Source of the DNA: an uncultured Campylobacter sp.
GTDB taxonomy: Bacteria > Campylobacterota > Campylobacteria > Campylobacterales > Campylobacteraceae
DNA: 21,940 nucleotides
NCBI GenBank assembly: GCA_900539255.1
Contig: UQBJ01000032.1
Span: 1-21,940 of the forward strand
Direction: 5' to 3'
Positions 8,201-14,939 of the stretch are shown in pieces (the first letter of the stretch is position 1; each line of letters opens with the position of its first letter). The position numbers were made by a program, and so were the translations under genes. The notes under the pieces are model-generated. The model did not search any database. It had not been told where the DNA came from and saw nothing but the letters and a program-made list of their open reading frames with translations.

Positions 8201-8997
8201 CAGCAAAGCTCCTTTTTAAGCTGCAAAAATTTAAGCCACAGCTCTAAATTTGTGCCACTTTTTACATCTAAAACGATGATATCTACTTTTGGATTGAGTT
8301 TTTTGCACTCTTTTGTGGCTTTTTCCGTATCAAAATCAAAGTGAGCGGCTAAATCAGCCTTTGAGATGATGACTAAATCAGCCTTGCGAAACATTACAGG
8401 GTATTTGGCTGGCTTGTCATCGCCCTCAGTTACGCTTAAAAGCACGACATTTAAATGCTCGCCCAAGTCGTAGCTGGCTGGACACACGAGATTGCCGACA
8501 TTTTCGATGAAAAGCAAGTCCGTGTCGCCTAAATTTAAATGGTGTAAGGCATTATGCACCATAAAAGCGTCCAAATGACAGCTTTGTCCTGTGGTGATTT
8601 GATAAGCGTTTGCGCCCGCTTCGCGCACTCTTTTGGCGTCATTTTCAGTCTCTAAATCGCCCTCTATCACGCTAATGCCGAATTTTCCTTTAAAGGCTTT
8701 GATTGTAGCTTCTAAAAGCGTGGTTTTGCCACTGCCCGGCGAACTCATTAAATTTAGGCAAAGCACGCGGTTTTCGTTAAAATGCTCTCTGTTGTGCTGA
8801 GCTTGTGCGTCATTTTTACTCAAAATCTTGCCGATAACCTCGATAGTCTTTTGCTCAGTAAGGGTAGGGTGAGCGTGAGTATGCTCGTGCGCTTGGCTGT
8901 GATGATGAGTATGTTCGCCCAAATCACCGTGCGAATGAGTGTGTGAGTGTTCGCCGTGTTCGTTTAAATTCATACTGCAACCGCAATCTTTACACAT
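8200..8997 (-). CDS. hypB: HypB, nickel-binding GTPase for hydrogenase maturation
   Basis: G3E-family GTPase (265 residues) that inserts nickel into the hydrogenase with HypA. The N-terminus has the high-affinity nickel motif CxxCGC (C2, C5, C7), followed by a His-rich stretch with 13 histidines between 14 and 43, likely nickel storage. The P-loop is SSPGSGKT (85-92), and the G-domain metal site includes C130-H131 (GQSCHLD) and C162 (NLVCP). The ATG at 8997 has an AAAGGA site, and a TATAAT box lies about 30 bases upstream; this is the probable start of the whole hyp transcript. hypC overlaps its stop codon. All functional residues are present. Confidence 0.97.
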   Translation of the reverse strand: MCKDCGCSMNLNEHGEHSHTHSHGDLGEHTHHHSQAHEHTHAHPTLTEQKTIEVIGKILSKNDAQAQHNREHFNENRVLCLNLMSSPGSGKTTLLEATIKAFKGKFGISVIEGDLETENDAKRVREAGANAYQITTGQSCHLDAFMVHNALHHLNLGDTDLLFIENVGNLVCPASYDLGEHLNVVLLSVTEGDDKPAKYPVMFRKADLVIISKADLAAHFDFDTEKATKECKKLNPKVDIIVLDVKSGTNLELWLKFLQLKKELC

Positions 8998-9022
8998 TTT
9001 TGTCCTTTGTTTTTTGCCTTTG

Positions 9023-9028
9023 ATTATA
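9023..9028 (-). promoter_or_regulatory. Probable -10 box of the hyp operon
   Basis: TATAAT on the minus strand, preceded by CGC, 25 bases before the hypB start codon and 14 bases before its AAAGGA site. There is no clear -35, as is normal for Campylobacter sigma-70 promoters; the upstream region is T-rich. It would be the natural promoter for hypB-hypC and perhaps for the inserted cargo. Confidence 0.6.
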
Positions 9029-9126
9029 GCGAAATTTTGGCAAATTTGCTTAAATTTTTTGCGTTTTGCCTTTCATTAACCAAAAAAGTGCATAATTACA
9101 CGAAATTTATTTTTAAAGGACAAAAG

Positions 9127-9529
9127 GTGAAAAATCTTACTAAAATCAGTGTGGCGGTAAATGCTATAAATGTAGCAAAAGTAGGCGTAGCAAGTGCCTT
9201 AATCGGTGCTGGGTTGTTTTTGAGTGCTTGGTGGGGGCGGCGATGAATTTAAGCCGAGTAATGATACGGAAAAGGCTGAATTTGCTTTGGTTAAAGCAAA
9301 ATATCCTGATGCTAAATTTTTGAGCTATGAGGCGGCGAAAAAAGAGCTAGGCTCTACGAGTTCTAGGAATTTCAAAGAATGTCTAAAAAGTAATACATAT
9401 TTTGCCAAATTACCCAATGGTGAAATAAAAATTTCAAAGGTTTATGTTTTAGATTCTGGGGATTTTGAAGTTGAGGAAGTATCTTTTAAGGATTTAAAAA
9501 GACGAATGATTGCGTGCTTTGAGGATTAA
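9127..9529 (+). pseudogene. Small lipoprotein gene with a frameshift at the lipobox
   Basis: A GTG start at 9127, with AAAGGA upstream, opens a signal peptide (MKNLTKISVAVNAINVAKVG followed by a hydrophobic ASALIGAGLFLSA) that stops at TGA 9244 after WWGRR. One base out of phase, the reading frame from 9224 continues as GGGGDEFKPSNDTEKAEFAL and runs to TAA at 9529. Joining the two gives a lipoprotein of about 130 residues with LSA-C followed by a Gly run; loss of two bases next to 'GCTTG' explains both the missing cysteine and the frame change. The downstream half starts in-frame only with GTG directly behind a stop, with no ribosome binding site. The mature part is charged and I do not recognise it. 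A short G5 run lies at the break, so a switch or an assembly error are alternatives to true decay. Confidence 0.65.
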
Positions 9530-9539
9530 ATCATTTTAA

Positions 9540-9566
9540 TCAAGGCGGAATTTAATTCTGCCTTGA
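9540..9566 (+). terminator. Hairpin after the broken lipoprotein gene
   Basis: Inverted repeat of 11 pairs with one G-U wobble (TCAAGGCGGAA, loop TTTAA, TTCTGCCTTGA), 11 bases after the stop at 9529. No run of T follows, so it may be a weak terminator or a transcript-stabilising hairpin. Confidence 0.5.
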
Positions 9567-9590
9567 CTTCTAAAATTTACAATTTTCTAC

Positions 9591-9596
9591 TATACT
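9591..9596 (+). promoter_or_regulatory. Possible -10 box for the MazF-like gene
   Basis: TATACT, 31 bases before the ATG at 9628, lying between the upstream hairpin and an AAAGGA ribosome binding site (9614-9619). The spacing is right, but the box is not perfect. Confidence 0.4.
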
Positions 9597-9627
9597 TTCA
9601 ATTTTAAATTCTACAAAGGACTGCAAT

Positions 9628-10029
9628 ATGGATAATCAAACAAAATTAGATAGGTGGAATGTTGTAAAAAAGCATATAGATAGCAGCACAACTAGACAAA
9701 GAGTTGAAATTCAAAGGATTTATTGGGTAAGTATAGGGCAAAATGTCGGTAGTGAAGTGTATGGCAAGGGCAAGGATTTTGCTCGTCCCGTTTTGGTGGT
9801 AAAAGTGTTTTTCAATGATACATTTTTGGGTGTGCCGCTTACAAGTAAGGCGAAAAATAAAACGGGTAGGCTTTATTATAAATTTATCGATAGTAAAAAT
9901 AGGCTACAAGTAGCACTTTTGGGACAAATAAGGATTTTTGACATTAAGCGAGTGGCAAATTATATCAGCAAGATAGAAAAGAGCGATTTTGAAAAGATAA
10001 GGGAAAAAATTCAAAAAGAGATTGTATAA
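9628..10029 (+). CDS. PemK/MazF-family toxin (endoribonuclease)
   Basis: Protein of 133 residues with the MazF/PemK fold signature: WVSIGQNVGSEVYGKGKDFARPVLVV (split over about 33-58; R53 corresponds to the conserved catalytic arginine of 'RP'), VPLTSK (69-74; T72) and LLGQIRIFDIKRV (97-109). MazF toxins cut single-stranded mRNA and halt growth. A normal partner would be a small antitoxin gene immediately upstream; the upstream gene here is a broken lipoprotein separated by 98 bases and a hairpin, and no small antitoxin ORF is seen downstream. A 30-residue N-terminal extension precedes the domain. Convergent with it is a candidate structured RNA whose terminator touches the stop codon. The toxin may be controlled by a distant antitoxin, by RNA, or may be an orphan. 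The domain assignment is secure; activity is not. Confidence 0.85.
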   Translation: MDNQTKLDRWNVVKKHIDSSTTRQRVEIQRIYWVSIGQNVGSEVYGKGKDFARPVLVVKVFFNDTFLGVPLTSKAKNKTGRLYYKFIDSKNRLQVALLGQIRIFDIKRVANYISKIEKSDFEKIREKIQKEIV

Positions 10030-10055
10030 AAAAATACCCCCGCACAAAGACGGGG
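10028..10055 (-). terminator. Intrinsic terminator of the candidate small RNA
   Basis: On the minus strand: CCCCG, eight-base loop, CGGGG, then GTATTTTTTT. On the plus strand the same hairpin lacks a T tail, so it is directional. Confidence 0.7.
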
Positions 10056-10107
10056 AAACCTACCCTTGCGGGCAAGCCGATTTCTCTCATTGCTGAAAGA
10101 TGAAAAC
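10028..10107 (-). ncRNA. Candidate structured small RNA, about 80 nt, convergent to the MazF-like gene
   Basis: From a predicted start near 10107 the minus strand can fold into three hairpins: stem CUUUCA/UGAGAG with a GCAA loop (10099-10084); stem CUUGCCC/GGGUAGG with a GCAA loop (10076-10059); and the terminator stem CCCCG/CGGGG (10055-10038) followed by GTA and seven T. GNRA loops appear only in this orientation, and the T run also fits only this strand. A perfect extended -10 (TGCTATAAT) lies directly upstream. I do not recognise it as tRNA, tmRNA, SRP or 6S RNA. The T run overlaps the stop codon of the toxin gene on the other strand. Confidence 0.6.
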
Positions 10108-10113
10108 GAGCAA

Positions 10114-10122
10114 ATTATAGCA
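10114..10122 (-). promoter_or_regulatory. Extended -10 promoter of the candidate small RNA
   Basis: TGCTATAAT read on the minus strand, a perfect extended -10 element, seven bases before the predicted RNA start at 10107. No protein-coding start follows it, which supports a non-coding transcript. Confidence 0.6.
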
Positions 10123-10394
10123 CAAAATAAATTTAATGTCAAATTTATGCGCTGTGTATTTGCCCTTTTCTTAAAAAGTGCTAATGAATGCTTTAAAGAC
10201 ACGCCAAAAGTCCTTTTAGAAAAAGGCATAAAAATTCAACCTTAAAAATCAAGGCTTAAATTCAGCACACAAAGGGCAAGTTGCAAGAAAATTGCAAAAG
10301 CCCATAAAAAGCCAAGCACGAGCAAGCTAAAACCCAAGCAAACGCAAATTACAAAAAGCAAAAGCGCAGAGCAAACTAAAACCCCAAGCAAGCC
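10123..10394. other. Non-coding stretch between the small-RNA promoter and the nrdB stop
   Basis: I see no convincing gene. A plus-strand open stretch (about 10081-10243, ending LLEKGIKIQP) has no ribosome binding site or recognisable family. The part from about 10280 is A-rich with repeated AAGCAAG/AAGCAAA-like words and lacks open reading frames of note. No strong terminator for nrdB was found here. Confidence 0.5.
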
Positions 10395-11417
10395 TTAAAA
10401 ATCATCAAAAGTAATGCTTCCTTTGGAGTAGTTTGTAACCTTGCTTTCAAAGAAATTCGCCTTTTGGTCGTTAAATTTAGAAAACTCATCTACCCATTTT
10501 ATCGGGTGATGAGCGTTGTAAAGTTTGTCAAGGTGAATCGCCACAAGCCTTTGGTCGATGAGATAGTGGATATACTCTTCGATGATATCGTCCGTAAAGC
10601 CCATAATCTGGTTTTGCGTGATATATTTGCCCCATTTGATTTCAAGCTCGCCCGCCTTTTTAAACATATCATAAATGGTGTCGATATTTTGCTGATGAAA
10701 TAAATCCGCCCTCTCAACGCGCACTGAATTTATCATATTTTGAAAGAGTAGCAAGTGCGTTATCTCATCGCGTTGGATAAAACGCACCATCTGCGCAGAA
10801 CCTAGCATTTTGCCCGCACGCGCTAACGCATAAATAGCCGTAAAGCCGCTGTAAAAGTAAATGCCCTCTAAAATTTGATTTGCTACCATCGCAAGCAAAA
10901 GTTTGTTGTCATCAACATCGCCCGCAAGTTTCTCGTAAAGGCTTGATATAAAGTCGTTTTTCTCGCGCAGGGTTTCATCGTGCTTTTCCATCTCGTAAAT
11001 CAAATCCGTGTTTTCGCAAATGGCTTCAACCATTACCGCATAGGACTTTGAGTGGTTTGCTTCCTCATAAGCTTGACGCGCTAAAATCGCATTTATCTCG
11101 GGCGCTGTTATGTAGGGGTTTATGTTGTCAGCTAGGTTGTTTGTCTGAAAGCTGTCCATTGAGATGAGCTGAGACCACACCAAATCATACATTCGCTTTT
11201 CAGCCGCCGTTAAATTCATCTTGTAATCCAACGCATCTTTTGTCGTATCCACTTCGCGCGGAAACCAAGTGTTTGCCTCCATCAAATCCCAAAGTTTTAA
11301 AGCCCATTGATACTTGGCTTTTGTGAAATTCAAAATCCCGTGCGGATTGCCCTCAAAAACGCGTCTGTCTGTCAATGACTCGTTTGAACTTGGGTTGTAA
11401 ATTTTTTTTCTTTGCAT
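10395..11417 (-). CDS. nrdB: Ribonucleoside-diphosphate reductase, beta subunit (class I)
   Basis: The small subunit holds the di-iron centre and the tyrosyl radical that drives deoxyribonucleotide synthesis with NrdA. The metal ligands can be placed by spacing: D88 (ISMDSF), E119 and H122 (YEEANHS), E184 (ILEGIYF), E218 and H221 (QRDEITH). Y126 lies four residues after H122, exactly as the radical tyrosine does in class Ia enzymes. At 340 residues it is of normal length for the epsilonproteobacterial form. The ATG at 11417 lies one base after the stop of the upstream RDD gene, so the two form an operon. nrdA is not in the window, which is usual where the two subunits are encoded apart. Confidence 0.96.
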   Translation of the reverse strand: MQRKKIYNPSSNESLTDRRVFEGNPHGILNFTKAKYQWALKLWDLMEANTWFPREVDTTKDALDYKMNLTAAEKRMYDLVWSQLISMDSFQTNNLADNINPYITAPEINAILARQAYEEANHSKSYAVMVEAICENTDLIYEMEKHDETLREKNDFISSLYEKLAGDVDDNKLLLAMVANQILEGIYFYSGFTAIYALARAGKMLGSAQMVRFIQRDEITHLLLFQNMINSVRVERADLFHQQNIDTIYDMFKKAGELEIKWGKYITQNQIMGFTDDIIEEYIHYLIDQRLVAIHLDKLYNAHHPIKWVDEFSKFNDQKANFFESKVTNYSKGSITFDDF

Positions 11418-11418
11418 T

Positions 11419-11982
11419 TTATACCTTTCTTACAATGCAACTTTGACTCAGCAAATCGTGCAATGCCAAGCCGTCCTTTCTTAAAAAGCTCATCAAAAGC
11501 CCAAATAGCAACGATGCGCTAATTAAGAACGCTATATATCTTAGGATAACCCTAAGAAAACTCAGTTTCCGTCCCTTTTTTATGTCTATCAAATACAAAT
11601 CATAGGCTTTAAGCCCCGGGCTTTGCGCCTTTGTGCTTAAAAAAAGAGCTTGGACTACGCCAAAAAAGGCACTGCAAGCAAAAATCACCGCTTGGTTGCC
11701 TAAAAAAGCCTCTTTCGAGCCTAAAACAAAATAACAAACATACAAAACAGGCACATAGAGCAAAAAAATGTCTATCAAAAAGGCTTTTGCTCGCTCAATC
11801 CTTGATGCGATTTTTGCTTTTTGCTTTGTGGGTGCACTCTGCCCTACTTGTGCGGAGCTGAGCGTGCTTGGCGCTTTGCTTTGGCGTGCTTGCTTTTGAG
11901 CTTGCTCTTGCAATCGCTCTTGTTTTTGCGTTTGAGCTGTTGCTTGCGCCTGCTTTAAAGTTGCCTGCCCTTTGCTTTTCAT
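11419..11982 (-). CDS. RDD-family inner membrane protein
   Basis: The C-terminal ~130 residues form an RDD domain: IASRIERAKAFLIDIFLL with the conserved R-D pair, a second hydrophobic segment (VIFACSAFFGVVQALFL), SPGLKAYDLYLID and a third segment (FLRVILRYIAFLISASLLF). They are preceded by about 55 residues rich in Gln, Ala and Lys (GQATLKQAQATAQTQKQERL and on), probably a disordered cytoplasmic tail. The function of RDD proteins is largely unknown; some act in ion transport. I take the ATG at 11982 (187 residues) rather than GTG one codon upstream; the ribosome binding site (AGGG) is weak either way. It precedes nrdB with a single-base gap and is probably cotranscribed with it. Confidence 0.85.
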   Translation of the reverse strand: MKSKGQATLKQAQATAQTQKQERLQEQAQKQARQSKAPSTLSSAQVGQSAPTKQKAKIASRIERAKAFLIDIFLLYVPVLYVCYFVLGSKEAFLGNQAVIFACSAFFGVVQALFLSTKAQSPGLKAYDLYLIDIKKGRKLSFLRVILRYIAFLISASLLFGLLMSFLRKDGLALHDLLSQSCIVRKV

Positions 11983-12272
11983 CACCCTGCAACCTGCTTT
12001 GAATTTTTGTCTTTGGGTGAATTTTACTTTAAATTTCTTAACAATTTATTAACTTATATTTTATTTTGGTGCGAAAGGCTTGTTTTTTGCTAGGCTTGCC
12101 ATCTTGCTGGACGAATGTGTGAGCGCGACTTTTTAGCCACTTTTTTGCGGAGTTAAGCTATTCTTTATAAGTTGGATATTTCACTATCGCTCAGTATATA
12201 AAATTTAGTCAGTATGAAAATTTTACAAATTATGACGGCGGACTTTGTCATTTAAGCACAGCGAAGTATCCG

Positions 12273-13568
12273 CTAGAATTTACTCAAAGCTCGTTCTATG
12301 CGTTGCCATTCTTGTGGCGAAAGCCTGTAAATGCTGATACTTTCAAGGCGTGATAAAAGCAAGTCGCTTTTTGCCACGCCGCTGTCGTTTTTGCCTATGT
12401 CAAGCGTGGTGAGTGCGCTTTTGGCGATGAGTGCGCGCCCGTCATCTTTGGTGCGAATGCCCCACACAGCGTGAAATGCGGCGTTTTTGCCCTTTGTAAC
12501 GCCCACAAAAAGCATAATATGCCCTTTAAGATAAAGCAAAGTCTCGTAAGGCTTGGCGTAGCGGGCGATGAATTTGAGCTTTTGCTCGTTGTTTAGGTGG
12601 CTTATGTCAAAGCGCGTCCAGCCTGAAAACTCGCTTTGAGCCAGAGAGTTGCGCGGCAAATACGCCCCAAAAGCCGCGAAAAAGTCCCTTGTAAGCGCTG
12701 AGCAATCGCGTTCAAAATCATACCCGCCCCAACCATAAGGGCGGTTTAAAAGCTCATTTATCAAGGCTTTGACATTAAAATCACCCCACATAAGCGGAAA
12801 AGGCTCGGCGTTTTGAGCCGAAATTTCATAGCTCACCGAGCCAGCTTGCCCTTTGTAACGCCCATTTGACAGCTCATCATAAGCGTAAATCGCCCCTATG
12901 CGCGCTTCAAAGACAAAGTCGCCTCGCTCATTATGCACGGCAAGGCGTTCTGTTAGGGGCGTGATGAAATTTGAGTTTTCATAATGCCTAGCCTGTGCGT
13001 TTGAAAGCGGCTCTAAATGCGCTGCTAGCACAAATCCCCAGCCCGATTCGCTCAGCACAAAGGCGAATTTTTTATCAAGCGTAAAGTGCGAGATAAGCAC
13101 GGGCGAGCCGAAATTCAGCACGCTATCAAGGGCGTAGTCAAAGGGAACGCCCTCGCCTTGCTTGAAAGGGTCTTTTAAAATCGCCGTTTGCACGGGCAGG
13201 TTTTTCAAAAAGCTGTTTTGCGTGATGATAGCCTTTTGTTTGAGTGTCAAAAATGCCTGTGTGTTGGCGTTTGAGATAGCTTTTGTAAAAAAGTTTTGCG
13301 GGATAATTTGCTTGTTAAAAAAATAATACCGCCCATTTAAATAGCCATCAAAAGCCCAAAAAATAGCCTTTTTGTCTAAATTTCGCCCCTTAAAATGCCA
13401 CGCGGCAAAGAATTTAGCCTTATAAGCCTTATCATCAAGCTGATATGAATCCTTAACCGCGCCCAAAATGCTCGTGCTTTGTTTAAGCGTCAAAGTCGCA
13501 TAAGGGCTAGCCTTATCAGCACAAGCGCAAAACAAAAAAGCTAAAAAAAACGCAAAAAAACACCGCAT
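12273..13568 (-). CDS. SH3-domain NlpC/P60 cell-wall peptidase, lipoprotein
   Basis: Likely periplasmic peptidoglycan endopeptidase anchored as a lipoprotein. The start ATG at 13568 (431 residues) gives a short signal peptide MRCFFAFFLAFLFCAC with the lipidated cysteine at 16; the longer frame from 13625 would run into the divergent helicase gene and adds a non-signal sequence. An SH3b-like middle (about 140-245: SPVLISH, SESGWGFVLAAHLEPL, GRYKG) precedes the NlpC/P60 domain, with catalytic cysteine near 289 (YGWGGYDFERDCSALTRDFF) and histidine near 350 (LKGHIMLFVG). The order N-terminal domain, SH3, NlpC/P60 is that of the gamma-glutamyl-diamino acid endopeptidases. It is divergent from the PIF1-like gene over about 40 bases. 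I recall a similar lipoprotein-helicase pairing in C. jejuni (Cj0946/Cj0945c). Confidence 0.85.
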   Translation of the reverse strand: MRCFFAFFLAFLFCACADKASPYATLTLKQSTSILGAVKDSYQLDDKAYKAKFFAAWHFKGRNLDKKAIFWAFDGYLNGRYYFFNKQIIPQNFFTKAISNANTQAFLTLKQKAIITQNSFLKNLPVQTAILKDPFKQGEGVPFDYALDSVLNFGSPVLISHFTLDKKFAFVLSESGWGFVLAAHLEPLSNAQARHYENSNFITPLTERLAVHNERGDFVFEARIGAIYAYDELSNGRYKGQAGSVSYEISAQNAEPFPLMWGDFNVKALINELLNRPYGWGGYDFERDCSALTRDFFAAFGAYLPRNSLAQSEFSGWTRFDISHLNNEQKLKFIARYAKPYETLLYLKGHIMLFVGVTKGKNAAFHAVWGIRTKDDGRALIAKSALTTLDIGKNDSGVAKSDLLLSRLESISIYRLSPQEWQRIERALSKF

Positions 13569-13595
13569 ACAAACCCCAAAATAAAGAAAAATCGT

Positions 13596-13601
13596 TATAA
13601 T
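13596..13601 (+). promoter_or_regulatory. -10 box placing the transcript start at the PIF1-like start codon
   Basis: Perfect TATAAT ending seven bases before the A of ATG 13608. Transcription would begin at or next to the initiator codon, and no Shine-Dalgarno sequence is present between box and ATG. Confidence 0.5.
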
Positions 13602-13607
13602 TATAAA

Positions 13608-14939
13608 ATGAATTTGGTTAATCAACTTGAAAAAATTTTAGAAAATGACAATGTCTTTTTGAGCGGTGGGGCGGGCGTTGGCAAGTCCTATCTTACAAAC
13701 GAGCTTAAACTTGCTTACAAAAAGGCGGGCAAAAATGTCATCTCGCTTGGCTCTACGGCGATTTCAGCCTTTAATGTGGGCGGCGTTACCCTGCATAGCT
13801 TTTTTGCGCTTGCACTTTGCGCGAATTTGCACGAGCTGGTGCTTTTGGATAAAAAGCAAAAAGACAAGCTCAAAAAGCTCAGCAAAGTGCTAAAAAGCCT
13901 TGATTTGCTCATTATCGATGAAATTTCTATGGTGAGTGCGGAAATTTTTGATTTAATCGCTTACAGACTAAGGCACAGCGACTTTGCGGGTAAGGTGCTT
14001 GTGGTGGGGGATTTTTTTCAGCTGCCCCCTGTCTTAAAGCAAGAGCAAAAGGCGCAAAATTCGCTTTTTAAGGGGTATTATGCCTTTTCATCACTTTCGT
14101 GGGCGGACTTTAAATTTAAAAATGTGCTTTTAAATGTCGCCAAACGCACGAGCAACAAGCGGTTTTATGAGTATCTTTCTTTGATGAGAAAGGGCGCGGT
14201 GAGTGATGAAATTTTAGCTTATTTTGAAAAAATGTGTATCAAAGCTGGCGAGCTAAACGCCATAAGTGATGAATTTACCTTGCTTTGCGGCATAAACAAA
14301 AAGGCGGATTTGATAAATGAGCAAAAACTTGCTAAAATTGACGGAGATTTGCTTGTTTTTAAGGCTTTGCGTGATAAAATCGATGAGAATTTGGACGATA
14401 AAACCTTTGAGAAGTGGATAAAAAGTTTGAGCGTGCTTGATGAGTTGCGCTTGAAAGTGGGGGCGAAGGTGATTTTTTGTGTCAATAACTACGAAGCTGG
14501 GTATTACAACGGCGAGCAGGGCGAAATCACCGCCGTTGAGAGTGAAGACGGCAAGGCATTTATCAAAATCACCAAAAGCAACGGCGTGCAGATAAAGCTC
14601 GCGCGATACACTTTTTTGCTTGAAGATTTTAGCGAAGATGGCGAGGTGCGAGCGACTTTCTCGCAGTTTCCTATAAAGCTAGCTTATGCCATCACCATAC
14701 ACAAGTCGCAGGGTATGAGTATAGAGCGGCTGGTGTGCGATATAGACAACATTTTTGAGAACGGGCAGCTTTATGTCGCGCTTTCGCGGGCTGTGGAGCC
14801 AAAGAATTTGCGGATTTTTTACTCACGCGCGGACAAGTTTCGTCCGTATTTTGCGGGCGCGCTTAAATTTGACAAAAGCGTGCTTGAATTTTACGCTCAA
14901 AGTGAGTTTGTGAATTTAAAAGAAAAGGACACAAAATGA
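13608..14939 (+). CDS. PIF1-like ATP-dependent DNA helicase
   Basis: Superfamily 1B helicase (443 residues), probably acting in replication or recombination by unwinding 5'-3'. Motifs: Walker A GGAGVGKS (20-27), Ia-like GSTAISAF, Walker B IIDEISM (102-108), motif III VVGDFFQLPPV (132-142), and near the C-terminus ITIHKSQGMS and YVALSRA, which are the UvrD_C_2/PIF1 motifs. The ATG at 13608 lies only 20 codons before Walker A, so no later start is possible; no ribosome binding site precedes it, and the -10 box suggests a leaderless mRNA. The gene is followed by a four-base overlap (ATGA) with the next gene, showing coupling to a secreted protein, which is an odd partner for a helicase. Confidence 0.9.
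   Translation: MNLVNQLEKILENDNVFLSGGAGVGKSYLTNELKLAYKKAGKNVISLGSTAISAFNVGGVTLHSFFALALCANLHELVLLDKKQKDKLKKLSKVLKSLDLLIIDEISMVSAEIFDLIAYRLRHSDFAGKVLVVGDFFQLPPVLKQEQKAQNSLFKGYYAFSSLSWADFKFKNVLLNVAKRTSNKRFYEYLSLMRKGAVSDEILAYFEKMCIKAGELNAISDEFTLLCGINKKADLINEQKLAKIDGDLLVFKALRDKIDENLDDKTFEKWIKSLSVLDELRLKVGAKVIFCVNNYEAGYYNGEQGEITAVESEDGKAFIKITKSNGVQIKLARYTFLLEDFSEDGEVRATFSQFPIKLAYAITIHKSQGMSIERLVCDIDNIFENGQLYVALSRAVEPKNLRIFYSRADKFRPYFAGALKFDKSVLEFYAQSEFVNLKEKDTK

Noticed and set aside
9007..9126. Upstream extension of the broken lipoprotein from 9007
   Set aside because: It reads through the hyp promoter region and T-rich DNA; GTG 9127 has AAAGGA and begins a proper signal peptide.
10011..10229. Minus-strand 72-residue frame
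   Set aside because: Composition is that of the antisense of the RNA and A-rich spacer; no ribosome binding site and no recognisable motif.
10081..10243. Plus-strand open stretch ending LLEKGIKIQP as a gene
   Set aside because: No credible start with ribosome binding site, overlaps the structured RNA and its promoter, and no family recognised.
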